NCBI GenBank assembly: GCA_003694775.1
Contig: RFJV01000276.1
Location: 1-6,784, forward strand
Direction: 5' to 3'
Source: Chloroflexota bacterium
GTDB taxonomy: Bacteria; Chloroflexota; Anaerolineae; 4572-78; J111
DNA length: 6,784 bases
In this document: positions 1 through 6,008 of the stretch, piece after piece
How the letters are laid out: the number at the start of each line of letters is the position of its first letter
Position numbering within the stretch: the stretch's first letter is position 1
The notes under the pieces: model-generated
Seen by the model: the letters and a program-made list of their open reading frames with translations, nothing else
The model's database searches: none
Told to the model about the DNA's origin: nothing
Position numbers and translations under genes: made by a program

Positions 1-842
1 AAAACCGCCTTAACCGTTTTTGATTCCGGAATTCCCAGAAACTCGGCCAGTTGGGCAATGGTCTTACAGCCGGGCGTATGCACCTCTTCCAGAGGAAGCG
101 GCTCTTCCTGCGGCGGCGTGCCCTTATCGAACACGGCCTTTTCGGCGTTGGCCCGGTACTTGCCGTCACTGCTGATGAAGATGGTATCCTCGCCGTTCTC
201 GCTGAGGACCATAAACTCGTGCGACATACTGCCGCCCATCATCCCGGAATCGGCTTCCACTTCCACGGTTTCCAGGTTGCAGGCGGCAAAGATATTGCGG
301 TAGGCCTGCACCATCTTGGGATAGAAGCGGATGATGTCCTCCTCGTCGGCGTGGACAGAGTAGGCATCCTTCATAATGAACTCGCGCACCCGGATGAGAC
401 CCCCGCGCGCCCGCGGCTCGTCCCGCACTTTGGTCTGGATGTGGTAAACCAGGATAGGAAGCTGTTTGTAGGAATACAGCTCGGTGCGGAGAATGTCAGA
501 CAGGGCTTCCTCGTGGGTCATGGCCAGGGCCATATCGTGGTTGGCCCGGTCCTTAAAGCGCACCAGTGCCGGCCCTACGCTGTCCCAGCGGCCCGTCCGC
601 TTCCAGATTTCACCGGGATTCAGCACCGGCATCGACATCTCCTGGCATCCCAGGGCGTCCATTTCCCGGCGGAAGATGTCCATAATCTTTTTGCTGACCC
701 GCCAGCCCAGCGGCATCTGGGTATAGATACCGGAAGCCAGCGGCTTGATGAATCCCCCCCGCTGGAGCAGGCGATGGCTGATAATTTCTGCATCCGCGGG
801 GTCTTCCCGCAACGTTCGACCAAACAATCGTGAAAAACGCAT
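1..842 (-). CDS. proS: Prolyl-tRNA synthetase, N-terminal 280 residues (partial, C-terminus beyond left edge)
   Basis: This is the class II aminoacyl-tRNA synthetase that charges tRNA-Pro with proline in the cytoplasm. Reading leftwards from the ATG at 842-840, the frame stays open to base 1 for 280 codons, about half of a usual bacterial-type ProS of roughly 570 aa. It starts MRFSRLFGRTLREDPADAEI. Motif 1 lies around residues 60-90 (ALGCQEMSMPVLNPGEIW, then KRTGRWDSVG). MTHEEAL follows at 109-114. Motif 2 is at 138-165 (KVRDEPRARGG, then REFIMKDAYSVH). The piece at about 255-280 (HTPGCKTIAQLAEFLGIPES) is the entry to the inserted YbaK-like editing domain, so the bacterial architecture is expected. 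The start is supported by a GAGGGAG Shine-Dalgarno about 5 bases upstream and by alignment with known ProS N-termini. The gene is divergent from the 1090 gene. Confidence 0.97.
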   Translation of the reverse strand, partial: MRFSRLFGRTLREDPADAEIISHRLLQRGGFIKPLASGIYTQMPLGWRVSKKIMDIFRREMDALGCQEMSMPVLNPGEIWKRTGRWDSVGPALVRFKDRANHDMALAMTHEEALSDILRTELYSYKQLPILVYHIQTKVRDEPRARGGLIRVREFIMKDAYSVHADEEDIIRFYPKMVQAYRNIFAACNLETVEVEADSGMMGGSMSHEFMVLSENGEDTIFISSDGKYRANAEKAVFDKGTPPQEEPLPLEEVHTPGCKTIAQLAEFLGIPESKTVKAV

Positions 843-851
843 CGTCTCCCT

Positions 852-884
852 CGGCAACAAAAATGCCGCCTGTGCAGGTCGGCA
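852..884 (-). promoter_or_regulatory. proS leader with two alternative hairpins, one terminator-like
   Basis: On the proS strand, TGCCG (884-880), an A bulge and CCT (878-876) pair with AGG (871-869) and CGGCA (868-864). This gives an 8-bp stem with a 4-base loop, followed directly by five U (863-859), which resembles an intrinsic terminator. The same CGGCA arm can instead pair with a second TGCCG at 856-852, with a 7-base loop, next to the proS Shine-Dalgarno. The two stems share one arm and exclude each other. The elements are seen in the sequence. A role as attenuator or translational switch is inferred. The leader is too short for a T-box. Confidence 0.45.
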
Positions 885-902
885 AAATTTTATGTTGGAA
901 CA

Positions 903-931
903 AGTATAACACGAAAATACGAAAATACGAA
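903..931 (-). promoter_or_regulatory. Putative proS promoter
   Basis: On the minus strand, TATACT (908-903) fits a sigma-70-type -10 box (5 of 6). A weak -35-like TTCGTA (931-926) lies 17 bases upstream. Transcription would begin near 896 and give a leader of about 55 nt that contains the two alternative hairpins. The -35 match is poor, so the call rests mainly on the -10 box and its position. Confidence 0.4.
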
Positions 932-988
932 AACACGAAAGGCGCGAAAATCCGTGTTTGTTTATCGTGTTCGGTTTTTCGTGCTATA
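905..988. repeat. Large imperfect inverted repeat across the divergent promoter region
   Basis: The arm TATAACACGAAAA (905-917) is the reverse complement of TTTTCGTGCTATA (976-988) with one mismatch (12 of 13). A second perfect 7-bp pair, AAACACG (931-937) and CGTGTTT (953-959), is nested inside. CGAA (920-923) can also pair with TTCG (970-973). Both proposed -10 boxes overlap the outer arms, so the regulatory region is nearly symmetric. It could be a binding region for a shared regulator, a cruciform, or an old repetitive element. Confidence 0.6.
911..950. repeat. Octamer tandem array (ACGAAAAN)
   Basis: Successive 8-base units read ACGAAAAT, ACGAAAAT, ACGAAAAC, ACGAAAGG and the degenerate CGCGAAAA. 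The array sits between the two proposed -10 boxes, within the left half of the larger inverted repeat. Its function is unknown. The repetition itself is plain in the sequence. Confidence 0.8.
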
Positions 989-990
989 AT
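962..990 (+). promoter_or_regulatory. Putative promoter of the plus-strand operon
   Basis: A perfect -10 hexamer, TATAAT, lies at 985-990. A weak -35-like TTATCG lies at 962-967 with a 17-base spacer. Transcription would begin near 997, leaving a leader of about 90 nt before the gene at 1090. That leader contains a GCCGG/CCGGC stem (1030-1034 with 1042-1046) and the palindrome GGGGGACCCCC (1059-1069) just before the ribosome binding site. Confidence 0.5.
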
Positions 991-1089
991 GTATACGTCC
1001 AATAAAACCCAATCCTCATCACCCTGCCTGCCGGGCTGGTTCCGGCGGCCCAAGAAGAGGGGGACCCCCAATCACAAAAGGAGTGAACG

Positions 1090-1620
1090 ATGGAAGACCT
1101 GCGAAATTCCCTGTCCGGTCGTCGAAGCGGACTGGACCTCCTGCTGAGCAAAATTCCGGGCTACGGCGGCTACCGGGATAAGGAACTGCGCCGCGAAGCC
1201 GACCAGAAACTGCGCCTCTACCTGGCCGACCAGTTCAGCCAGCAGTTGCGCCGGGCCGAGGAAGTCAGCCAGCAGATGCTGACCGGCCCCGGACTGAGCC
1301 AGCTGGCCGAGATGGGACAGGCCAATACCCGTCTGCAAACCCTCATCGACCGGGTAAAAACCGCCTCCCAGGGCTACACCGGCTTTTTCGATGCGGTCAA
1401 AATTGGCGACGAAGAGCTGGACCGGCTCTACGAGTTCGACGAGAACATGCTCCATACGGTGGACGACATCGCCGCCGCGCTGGAGGCCCTGCAGGCCGCC
1501 CTCGACGCCGGCGAAACCGACAAACTGGCCCCGGTGGTGCGCCGCTATGCCCGCGCCATTTCCGATGCCGCCACCACCTTTGACCGCCGGAAGGAAATTC
1601 TGGCCGGACTGGGTTATTGA
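1090..1620 (+). CDS. Uncharacterised helical protein, probable partner of the SPFH protein
   Basis: I do not recognise a named family. The product is 176 aa, has no signal peptide or membrane segment, and looks almost wholly alpha-helical. Its most distinctive stretch is residues 21-42, an IPGYGGYRDKE block followed by LRREADQKLR. From memory this Pro-Gly-x-x-Gly-Tyr then Arg-Arg-Glu-Ala-Asp pattern recurs in uncharacterised Chloroflexota proteins, but I could not check this. Charged amphipathic helices follow at about 44-95, 107-140 and 144-172, compatible with coiled-coil or bundle packing. The ATG start has AAAAGGAG (1076-1083) at a 6-base spacing. It is the first gene after the proposed promoter and ends 73 bp before the SPFH gene, so the two are probably co-transcribed. 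A role in membrane organisation or stress is only inferred from that neighbour. A distant PspA-like or scaffold function is possible but not shown. Confidence 0.82.
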   Translation: MEDLRNSLSGRRSGLDLLLSKIPGYGGYRDKELRREADQKLRLYLADQFSQQLRRAEEVSQQMLTGPGLSQLAEMGQANTRLQTLIDRVKTASQGYTGFFDAVKIGDEELDRLYEFDENMLHTVDDIAAALEALQAALDAGETDKLAPVVRRYARAISDAATTFDRRKEILAGLGY

Positions 1621-1635
1621 TGACCCTGCTTCCTG

Positions 1636-1675
1636 TCGCTTTGCTACCCTGCTACTTTGCTACTTTGCTACTTTG
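1636..1675. repeat. Octamer tandem array (CTACTTTG)
   Basis: Five 8-base units fill much of the 73-bp spacer: TCGCTTTG, CTACCCTG, then three exact copies of CTACTTTG. The array ends immediately before the strong ribosome binding site of the SPFH gene. It lies inside the presumed transcript, so it may act in RNA or be neutral. No function can be assigned. Confidence 0.85.
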
Positions 1676-1676
1676 T

Positions 1677-1690
1677 AAAAGGAGGCTTTT
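1677..1690 (+). promoter_or_regulatory. Strong ribosome binding site of the SPFH gene within a small hairpin
   Basis: AAAAGGAGG (1677-1685) is a near-perfect Shine-Dalgarno, 8 bases before the ATG at 1694. AAAAG (1677-1681) could pair with CTTTT (1686-1690), leaving GAGG in the loop. The stem is weak, so the main point is efficient initiation. The 11-mer AGGAGGCTTTT recurs at 3658-3668 ahead of rph. Confidence 0.6.
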
Positions 1691-1693
1691 TCC

Positions 1694-2761
1694 ATGGCAT
1701 TATCTGAAGTAATTGAACTACCACGCGAAATGCGAGACCGGATTGTCCAGCGCTGGCCGGAGCACGGCGAGGGGCGGATAAAGCTGGGCGCGCAGTTGAT
1801 TGTCCAGCAAGGACAGAACGCGGTCTTTTACCGGGACGGCAAATCCCTGGACGTGTTCGGCCCCGGACGGCACACCCTGACCACCGCCAACGTCCCCCTG
1901 CTGACCAAATTCATCAGCCGGCTGGGCTTTGGCGTAGACAGCATCTTCTCCGCTAACGTCTATTTTGTGGCCATGCGGGAATTTCCGCAGGAAGGCTGGG
2001 GCACACGCCAGCCTATCGCCATGCAGACCCCCGGCCAGGGGCTGGGCTGGCTCCTGCTGGGCGCGCACGGAACCTTTGGCTTTGAAGTGTCCGACGCCAA
2101 GCGGGTGGTCGATACCTTTGTTGGCGGCGGGCAGGCCTCGCTAGACCTGCGGGCGGTTAAAACGCGGCTGGTCAACGCCATTGTCCAGGCCGCCACCGAC
2201 TGGTTCGCCGAAGTGAATCCCGGCAACCTGATGAAGGCCCAGGCTATGCTGGACGAAATGGCGACCGCGGTCAAAATCAAGGCCCAACCCCAGTTTGAAG
2301 CAATGGGCATGGTGCTGAAAAATATCACCATCGGTGGTCTTAGCCCGCTGGAAACTTCGGCGGAAAAACTGCAGAAGATGGGCCTGCTGGACGCCAATAT
2401 GTACATGCAGTTGAAAGCGATGGAAACCATTCAAGAGGCGTCCAAAGGCGGTGGCGGCGGAAGCGGCGCGGGAATGGGCGTAGGTCTGGGGGCCGGAATG
2501 GGCGCCGGCGCGGCGATGGGCCAGATGATGAGCGGCATCCTCGGCGGCCAGCCCCAGCAGTCCCCCGCAGGCCAGCCCGCGGCTTCTTCCGGGCCAAAGG
2601 AGTTCCCGCCGATTATGGGCGTTACCGAGGCCGCGGAATACCTGGGCGTGGCTGTGGAAGATGTCGTCCAGCTCTGCATGTCGGGCGAACTGAAAGCCAA
2701 AAAGATTGGCAGTCAGTACCGCATCAGCAAAGCCGCCATCGACGAGTTTATGAACAGCTAA
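1694..2761 (+). CDS. SPFH-domain protein (YdjI-like) fused to a C-terminal excisionase-type helix-turn-helix
   Basis: The product is 355 aa with no signal peptide or transmembrane helix. Residues about 25-225 form an SPFH (stomatin/prohibitin/flotillin) domain of the YdjI or 'virion core protein-like' type. Landmarks are GAQLIVQQGQNAVFYRDGK (32-50), FGPGRHTLTT (55-64), EGWGTRQPI (100-108) and GTFGFEVSD (126-134). A helical stretch (about 220-250) leads into a Gly/Met-rich linker (251-285) and a Pro/Gln/Ala-rich segment to 305. Residues 308-354 then match the HTH_17 excisionase/MerR-like fold: MGVTEAAEYLGVAVEDV, a recognition-helix region SGELKAKKIG, and a wing SQYRISKAAIDEF. Known YdjI-type proteins work at the membrane with PspA-type stress proteins, and some relatives end in zinc ribbons. 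Here the end is a DNA-binding-type domain. The HTH could bind DNA or serve as a protein adaptor. The start is fixed by the strong Shine-Dalgarno. The SPFH and HTH calls are firm; the role is inferred. Confidence 0.93.
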   Translation: MALSEVIELPREMRDRIVQRWPEHGEGRIKLGAQLIVQQGQNAVFYRDGKSLDVFGPGRHTLTTANVPLLTKFISRLGFGVDSIFSANVYFVAMREFPQEGWGTRQPIAMQTPGQGLGWLLLGAHGTFGFEVSDAKRVVDTFVGGGQASLDLRAVKTRLVNAIVQAATDWFAEVNPGNLMKAQAMLDEMATAVKIKAQPQFEAMGMVLKNITIGGLSPLETSAEKLQKMGLLDANMYMQLKAMETIQEASKGGGGGSGAGMGVGLGAGMGAGAAMGQMMSGILGGQPQQSPAGQPAASSGPKEFPPIMGVTEAAEYLGVAVEDVVQLCMSGELKAKKIGSQYRISKAAIDEFMNS

Positions 2762-2780
2762 ACCGACAGGTCGCCATCCC

Positions 2781-3695
2781 GTGCGACAGCCACGCTTTTT
2801 TCTGAAGTTGGCCCTTTTTTTCCTGCTCACCCTGGCCGCGGCCCTGGCCGCGGTCGGGGTGTACGCCTCGGAATCCATTGCCGCGGCCATTATCACCCCC
2901 GGCGGCCAGCCTGTGACCGGCTCGCCGGGGGATTACGGCCTGACCTACCGGGAGGTGACCCTCACCACCGCCGACGGTCTGCGCATCTCCGGCTGGTATC
3001 TGCCCGGACGGACCCCCAACGCGGTCATTCTGGCCCACGGCATCGGCGGCAACCGGCAGGAGCTGTTTCCCGCGGCCATTATGCTGGTCGAAGCCGGCTA
3101 CCACGTGCTGACCATCGACCTGCGCGGCTATGGCCGGAGCGAGGGCACGGTCCGCACCTTTGGCTACACCGAGGCCCTGGACATTCAGGCCGGCGTCGAT
3201 TTTCTGCTGGACCAGCCGGGCATCCGGCACGTGGGCGCAATGGGCTTTTCGCTGGGCGGGGCTACCATCATCCGGGCCGCCCGCCTGGACGACCGCATCG
3301 AGGCGCTGGTCATCCTCAGCAGTTTCGACACCCTGGAGCACGCGGCCCGCGACCAGTTCCGGCAGGTCCCCGACCCGTTCGGCTGGATGCTGACCCGGCT
3401 GGTCATCCGGGCCGCTGAACGGCGGGTCGGCCTGAAAATTGGGCAGGTCAACCCGGCGCAGGATTTGGCCGAGATGTCGCCCCGGCCCGTGTTTATCATC
3501 CACGGCCTGAACGACCCCCTCTTTCCGCCGACGCGCGGGCAGGCCCTGTTCAACGCGGCTCCAGGCCCCAAACGAATCTGGCTGGTTGAGGGCGTGGGCC
3601 ACGAACTGCCGCTCAACCATCCCCAGGAAGCGCGGCAAAAAGTACTAATCTTTTTCCAGGAGGCTTTTACCGACCCGCATGAGCCAGAGAATTGA
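2781..3695 (+). CDS. Membrane-anchored or exported alpha/beta hydrolase (BEM46/ABHD-like)
   Basis: The product is 304 aa. Residues 7-28 are strongly hydrophobic after a short basic start (MRQPRFFLKL), so it is either a signal peptide or an uncleaved anchor that places the catalytic domain outside the membrane. The hydrolase core begins near residue 55, with TADGLRISGWYLPG typical of the BEM46/ABHD13-17-like group. The oxyanion region is AHGIGG (85-90). The nucleophile is Ser157 in GFSLGG. The acid is probably Asp245 in HGLNDPLFPP, and the base is His274 in GVGHEL, so the triad is complete. The substrate is unknown; esters, thioesters or lipids are all possible. The start codon is GTG with only a weak CAGG site upstream. 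No better in-frame start exists after the SPFH stop 19 bp earlier, so translational coupling is likely. Its 3' end overlaps rph by 17 bases. Confidence 0.92.
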   Translation: MRQPRFFLKLALFFLLTLAAALAAVGVYASESIAAAIITPGGQPVTGSPGDYGLTYREVTLTTADGLRISGWYLPGRTPNAVILAHGIGGNRQELFPAAIMLVEAGYHVLTIDLRGYGRSEGTVRTFGYTEALDIQAGVDFLLDQPGIRHVGAMGFSLGGATIIRAARLDDRIEALVILSSFDTLEHAARDQFRQVPDPFGWMLTRLVIRAAERRVGLKIGQVNPAQDLAEMSPRPVFIIHGLNDPLFPPTRGQALFNAAPGPKRIWLVEGVGHELPLNHPQEARQKVLIFFQEAFTDPHEPEN

Positions 3696-4410
3696 CCACC
3701 GGGCCAGCGACCAGCTTCGCCCGGTCCGTTTTATTCCTCACTACACCCGCTACGCCGAAGGCAGTGTCCTGATTGAAACCGGGCATACCCGCGTGCTGTG
3801 CAACGTATCGGTAGAAGACAAAGTCCCCGCCTGGCGCGAAGAATCGGGCGGCGGCTGGCTAACCGCCGAATACGGTATGCTTCCCCGCTCCACCCACCAG
3901 CGAATGCCCCGCCAGCGGGGCAGTGAAAGCGCCCGCGCCCAGGAAATCCGCCGCCTGATAGGCCGCTCGCTCCGGGCCGCGGTCAACCTGGACCTGCTTG
4001 GCCCCCGCACCCTCACCGTAGACTGCGATGTCATCCAGGCCGACGGCGGAACCCGCACCGCCAGCATCACCGGTGGCTATGTGGCCGTGGCCCTGGCCCT
4101 GCGCCGGCTTATCGAGGCTGGCGTGGTGCCGCCGGAGGTGCTGGTCACCCCCGTGGCCGCGGTCAGCGTGGGGGTGGTCAACGGGGAGCTACTGCTGGAC
4201 CTGTGCTACGAGGAAGACGCCGCGGCCGAGGTGGATTTCAACGTGGTAATGACCGGCGAAGGCCGGTTCATCGAAGTGCAGGGCACAGCCGAAGGCGCGG
4301 CCTTCGACCGGCAGACGCTGGACCGGCTGATTGACCTGGCCCAGCGCGGCATCCGCGAACTGCTGGGCCGGCAGGCTGACCTGCTGGCCGGGGTGGGGAG
4401 TGGAGGTTAG
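3679..4410 (+). CDS. rph: Ribonuclease PH
   Basis: This phosphorolytic 3'-to-5' exoribonuclease trims the 3' ends of tRNA precursors and other RNAs in the cytoplasm, using phosphate and releasing nucleoside diphosphates. It normally forms a hexamer of dimers. The 243-aa length is usual for the family. Residues 11-16 read DQLRPV. The phosphate site is represented by Arg86 (in ESARAQEI) and by Thr125/Arg126 (in DGGTRTASITGG). The metal-site acidic residues are Asp180 (YEED) and Asp186 (EVDFNVVMTG). A small oddity is His7 in RIDHR, where the family usually has Gly (R-x-D-G-R). The ATG lies inside the end of the hydrolase gene. The nearest Shine-Dalgarno, AGGAGG (3658-3663), is 15 bases away with no alternative in-frame start between, so coupling to the upstream gene is likely. 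The stop TAG sits at the edge of a tandem repeat. Confidence 0.98.
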   Translation: MSQRIDHRASDQLRPVRFIPHYTRYAEGSVLIETGHTRVLCNVSVEDKVPAWREESGGGWLTAEYGMLPRSTHQRMPRQRGSESARAQEIRRLIGRSLRAAVNLDLLGPRTLTVDCDVIQADGGTRTASITGGYVAVALALRRLIEAGVVPPEVLVTPVAAVSVGVVNGELLLDLCYEEDAAAEVDFNVVMTGEGRFIEVQGTAEGAAFDRQTLDRLIDLAQRGIRELLGRQADLLAGVGSGG

Positions 4411-4447
4411 AGATTGGAGATTAGGAGATTAGGAGATTGGAGATAGG
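4410..4447. repeat. Tandem array of 7-8-base GAGATTAG/GAGATTG units between rph and the HExxH gene
   Basis: Units read GAGATTG, GAGATTAG, GAGATTAG, GAGATTG, GAGATAGG. The last G of the rph stop codon begins the array. A GGAG inside the array (4439-4442) is at a good distance (9 bases) to act as the Shine-Dalgarno for the ATG at 4452. The whole 41-bp spacer is therefore repeat sequence that also supplies translation signals. Confidence 0.85.
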
Positions 4448-4451
4448 GGAT

Positions 4452-5924
4452 ATGTCCGACAAAGCTTCACGATGGCCGTTTACCCCCTTGCAAACCGCCG
4501 TTCTGGCCGTACTGGCGGTGGTTCTGTGCCTGGTCTGTGGTGGAAGCGGCACAGTGCTGGCCCTCTACTGGAACCGCCTGCCGGTCAGCGGTCTGGCGGC
4601 CCGGCCCACGCCCACCCCCTTACCGCCTATGCCGACCCCCACCGTCACGCCGATACTTATCCCCACGCCCCGGCCCACCGTTCCCCTGCCCCAGGCCGCG
4701 CCCACCCTGGCCCCGACACCCACGGCCACCTATGCCGTGGCCCCGGAATTCATCAACCGGGACAAAATCCGCGAAATCAGCCAGTTTGTGGAGCAGTGGC
4801 GCGAACTCAGCCTGCCCGCGCCCCTGCCGATTGAATTTCTGACCCGCCGGCAGGTCGCCGAGCAGTACCGGTCAGAATCGCTGGACCGGGAAACGCTGGA
4901 AGCCATCCGCACCCAGCAGGAATTCTACCGCGCCCTCGGCTTGTTGGAGCCGGGGGTGGACCTGGTCGAGGCGGCCTTGCAGTCTCAGGCGGATATTCTG
5001 CTGGGCTACTACAACCCGGACGAGCAAACTATGTACATCATTGCCGAATCGGTGAATATGTTTGCCGAGGAGGAGATGACCTACGCCCACGAGTACACCC
5101 ACGCCCTGCAGGACCATTATTTTGACCTGCAAACCTACCTGGCGCAGGATGTTTCTGCCGACGCGCAGTTGGCGGCCCGTGCCCTGCCCGAAGGGGACGC
5201 CAAACTGGTGCAGGACCTTTTCACCTACCAGAACATCACCCGCGACCAGCTTGAATACACCGTGTACCGGTACATGTTTCAGGAACACCCCACCCTGGAA
5301 GGCGTATCCCCCGCGCTGGGCATTTTTACCTTCTTCCCCTACACCGCGGGCGAATATTTTGCCATCTACCTGTTTTTTGAAGGCAACTTCACCTGGGAGC
5401 GGGTCAACCAGGCGTACCGCAATCCGCCGGTCTCCACCGAACAGGTGATGCACCCGGAAAAATACCTGGCCGGCGAGCGGCCTGTCCCCATCACCCTGCC
5501 CGACCTGTCGCCGGTGCTGGGGGGTGATTGGCGCGAGCTGGACCGGGACGTGCTGGGCGAGGCCGGCTTTCTGGTCTGGCTGGTCGACCAGATTGACCAG
5601 CAGACCGCTATCGACGCCGCGGCCGGCTGGGGCGGCGACGCCTACACCCTCTGGGTCAACAACCAGGACCAGCGCGTCCTGGCGTCGCTGTCGCAGTGGG
5701 ACGCGGCAGGCGAAGCGGTTGAATTTGTGAATGCCTTTGCCGCTTACATGGACAGCCGGGAAATGGATGGCGGGGCTAAAAGCTACCAGGACGGTCCGGC
5801 GCAGGTGTGGGAATACGCCGGCGGCGTGTCGCTCCTGAGCCGTCGCGGGGCGCAGGTGCTCATCATCGTGGCCCCGGATGTGCCTACCCTCAACGCGGTC
5901 CGCGGCCGGTTTGCCGGATTTTGA
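4452..5924 (+). CDS. Membrane-anchored putative zinc metallopeptidase (HExxH family) with Pro/Thr linker
   Basis: The product is 490 aa from the ATG at 4452. After MSDKASRWPF there is one hydrophobic segment (about residues 12-38), then a Pro/Thr-rich spacer (about 51-92, repeated PTPTP) that would pass through the cell envelope, then a large external domain. HEYTH at residues 213-217 (in MTYAHEYTHALQDHYFDL) fits the HExxH zinc motif. A glutamate in ALPEGDA (Glu247) is a good candidate third ligand, as in gluzincins. Downstream conserved-looking blocks include PPVSTEQVMHPEKYLAG (about 325-341) and LGEAGFLVWL. From memory, similar proteins are common in Chloroflexota genomes and are mostly unnamed. 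Protease activity is inferred from the motif, and no substrate can be named. A TTG at 4437 would extend the protein by five residues, but the ATG with GGAG at 4439-4442 is preferred. It is probably read through from rph. Confidence 0.86.
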   Translation: MSDKASRWPFTPLQTAVLAVLAVVLCLVCGGSGTVLALYWNRLPVSGLAARPTPTPLPPMPTPTVTPILIPTPRPTVPLPQAAPTLAPTPTATYAVAPEFINRDKIREISQFVEQWRELSLPAPLPIEFLTRRQVAEQYRSESLDRETLEAIRTQQEFYRALGLLEPGVDLVEAALQSQADILLGYYNPDEQTMYIIAESVNMFAEEEMTYAHEYTHALQDHYFDLQTYLAQDVSADAQLAARALPEGDAKLVQDLFTYQNITRDQLEYTVYRYMFQEHPTLEGVSPALGIFTFFPYTAGEYFAIYLFFEGNFTWERVNQAYRNPPVSTEQVMHPEKYLAGERPVPITLPDLSPVLGGDWRELDRDVLGEAGFLVWLVDQIDQQTAIDAAAGWGGDAYTLWVNNQDQRVLASLSQWDAAGEAVEFVNAFAAYMDSREMDGGAKSYQDGPAQVWEYAGGVSLLSRRGAQVLIIVAPDVPTLNAVRGRFAGF

Positions 5925-6008
5925 ATGGGAGAATTCCGAAACACATCCGCCAGAGCGGTGACATTTGCCAATTTTATTGTTTTGCGGTAGCCTCAAATTT
6001 TCCCAATG

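Noticed and set aside
51..833. Long plus-strand open frame of 260 codons
   Set aside because: It lies antisense to proS, whose frame gives clear class II synthetase motifs. The plus-strand translation is low-quality and His-rich, with no recognisable motif.
843..900. T-box riboswitch ahead of proS
   Set aside because: The leader from the proposed promoter is only about 55 nt and lacks the specifier stem and T-box consensus.
911..950. CRISPR-like reading of the tandem array
   Set aside because: The units are 8 bases long and adjoin without spacers. The other two arrays are likewise too short and spacerless.
2141..3638. Two long minus-strand open frames opposite the SPFH and hydrolase genes
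   Set aside because: Both are antisense to genes with intact domains and catalytic residues. Their translations are typical frame shadows rich in His, Gly and Arg.
4437..4451. TTG start adding five residues to the HExxH protein
   Set aside because: TTG is a weaker start and lies within the tandem repeat. The ATG at 4452 has a GGAG at a normal distance.
5950..5965. Terminator after the HExxH gene (CCGC-CAGA-GCGG hairpin)
   Set aside because: The stem is only 4 bp and no U tract follows. It is too weak to call.
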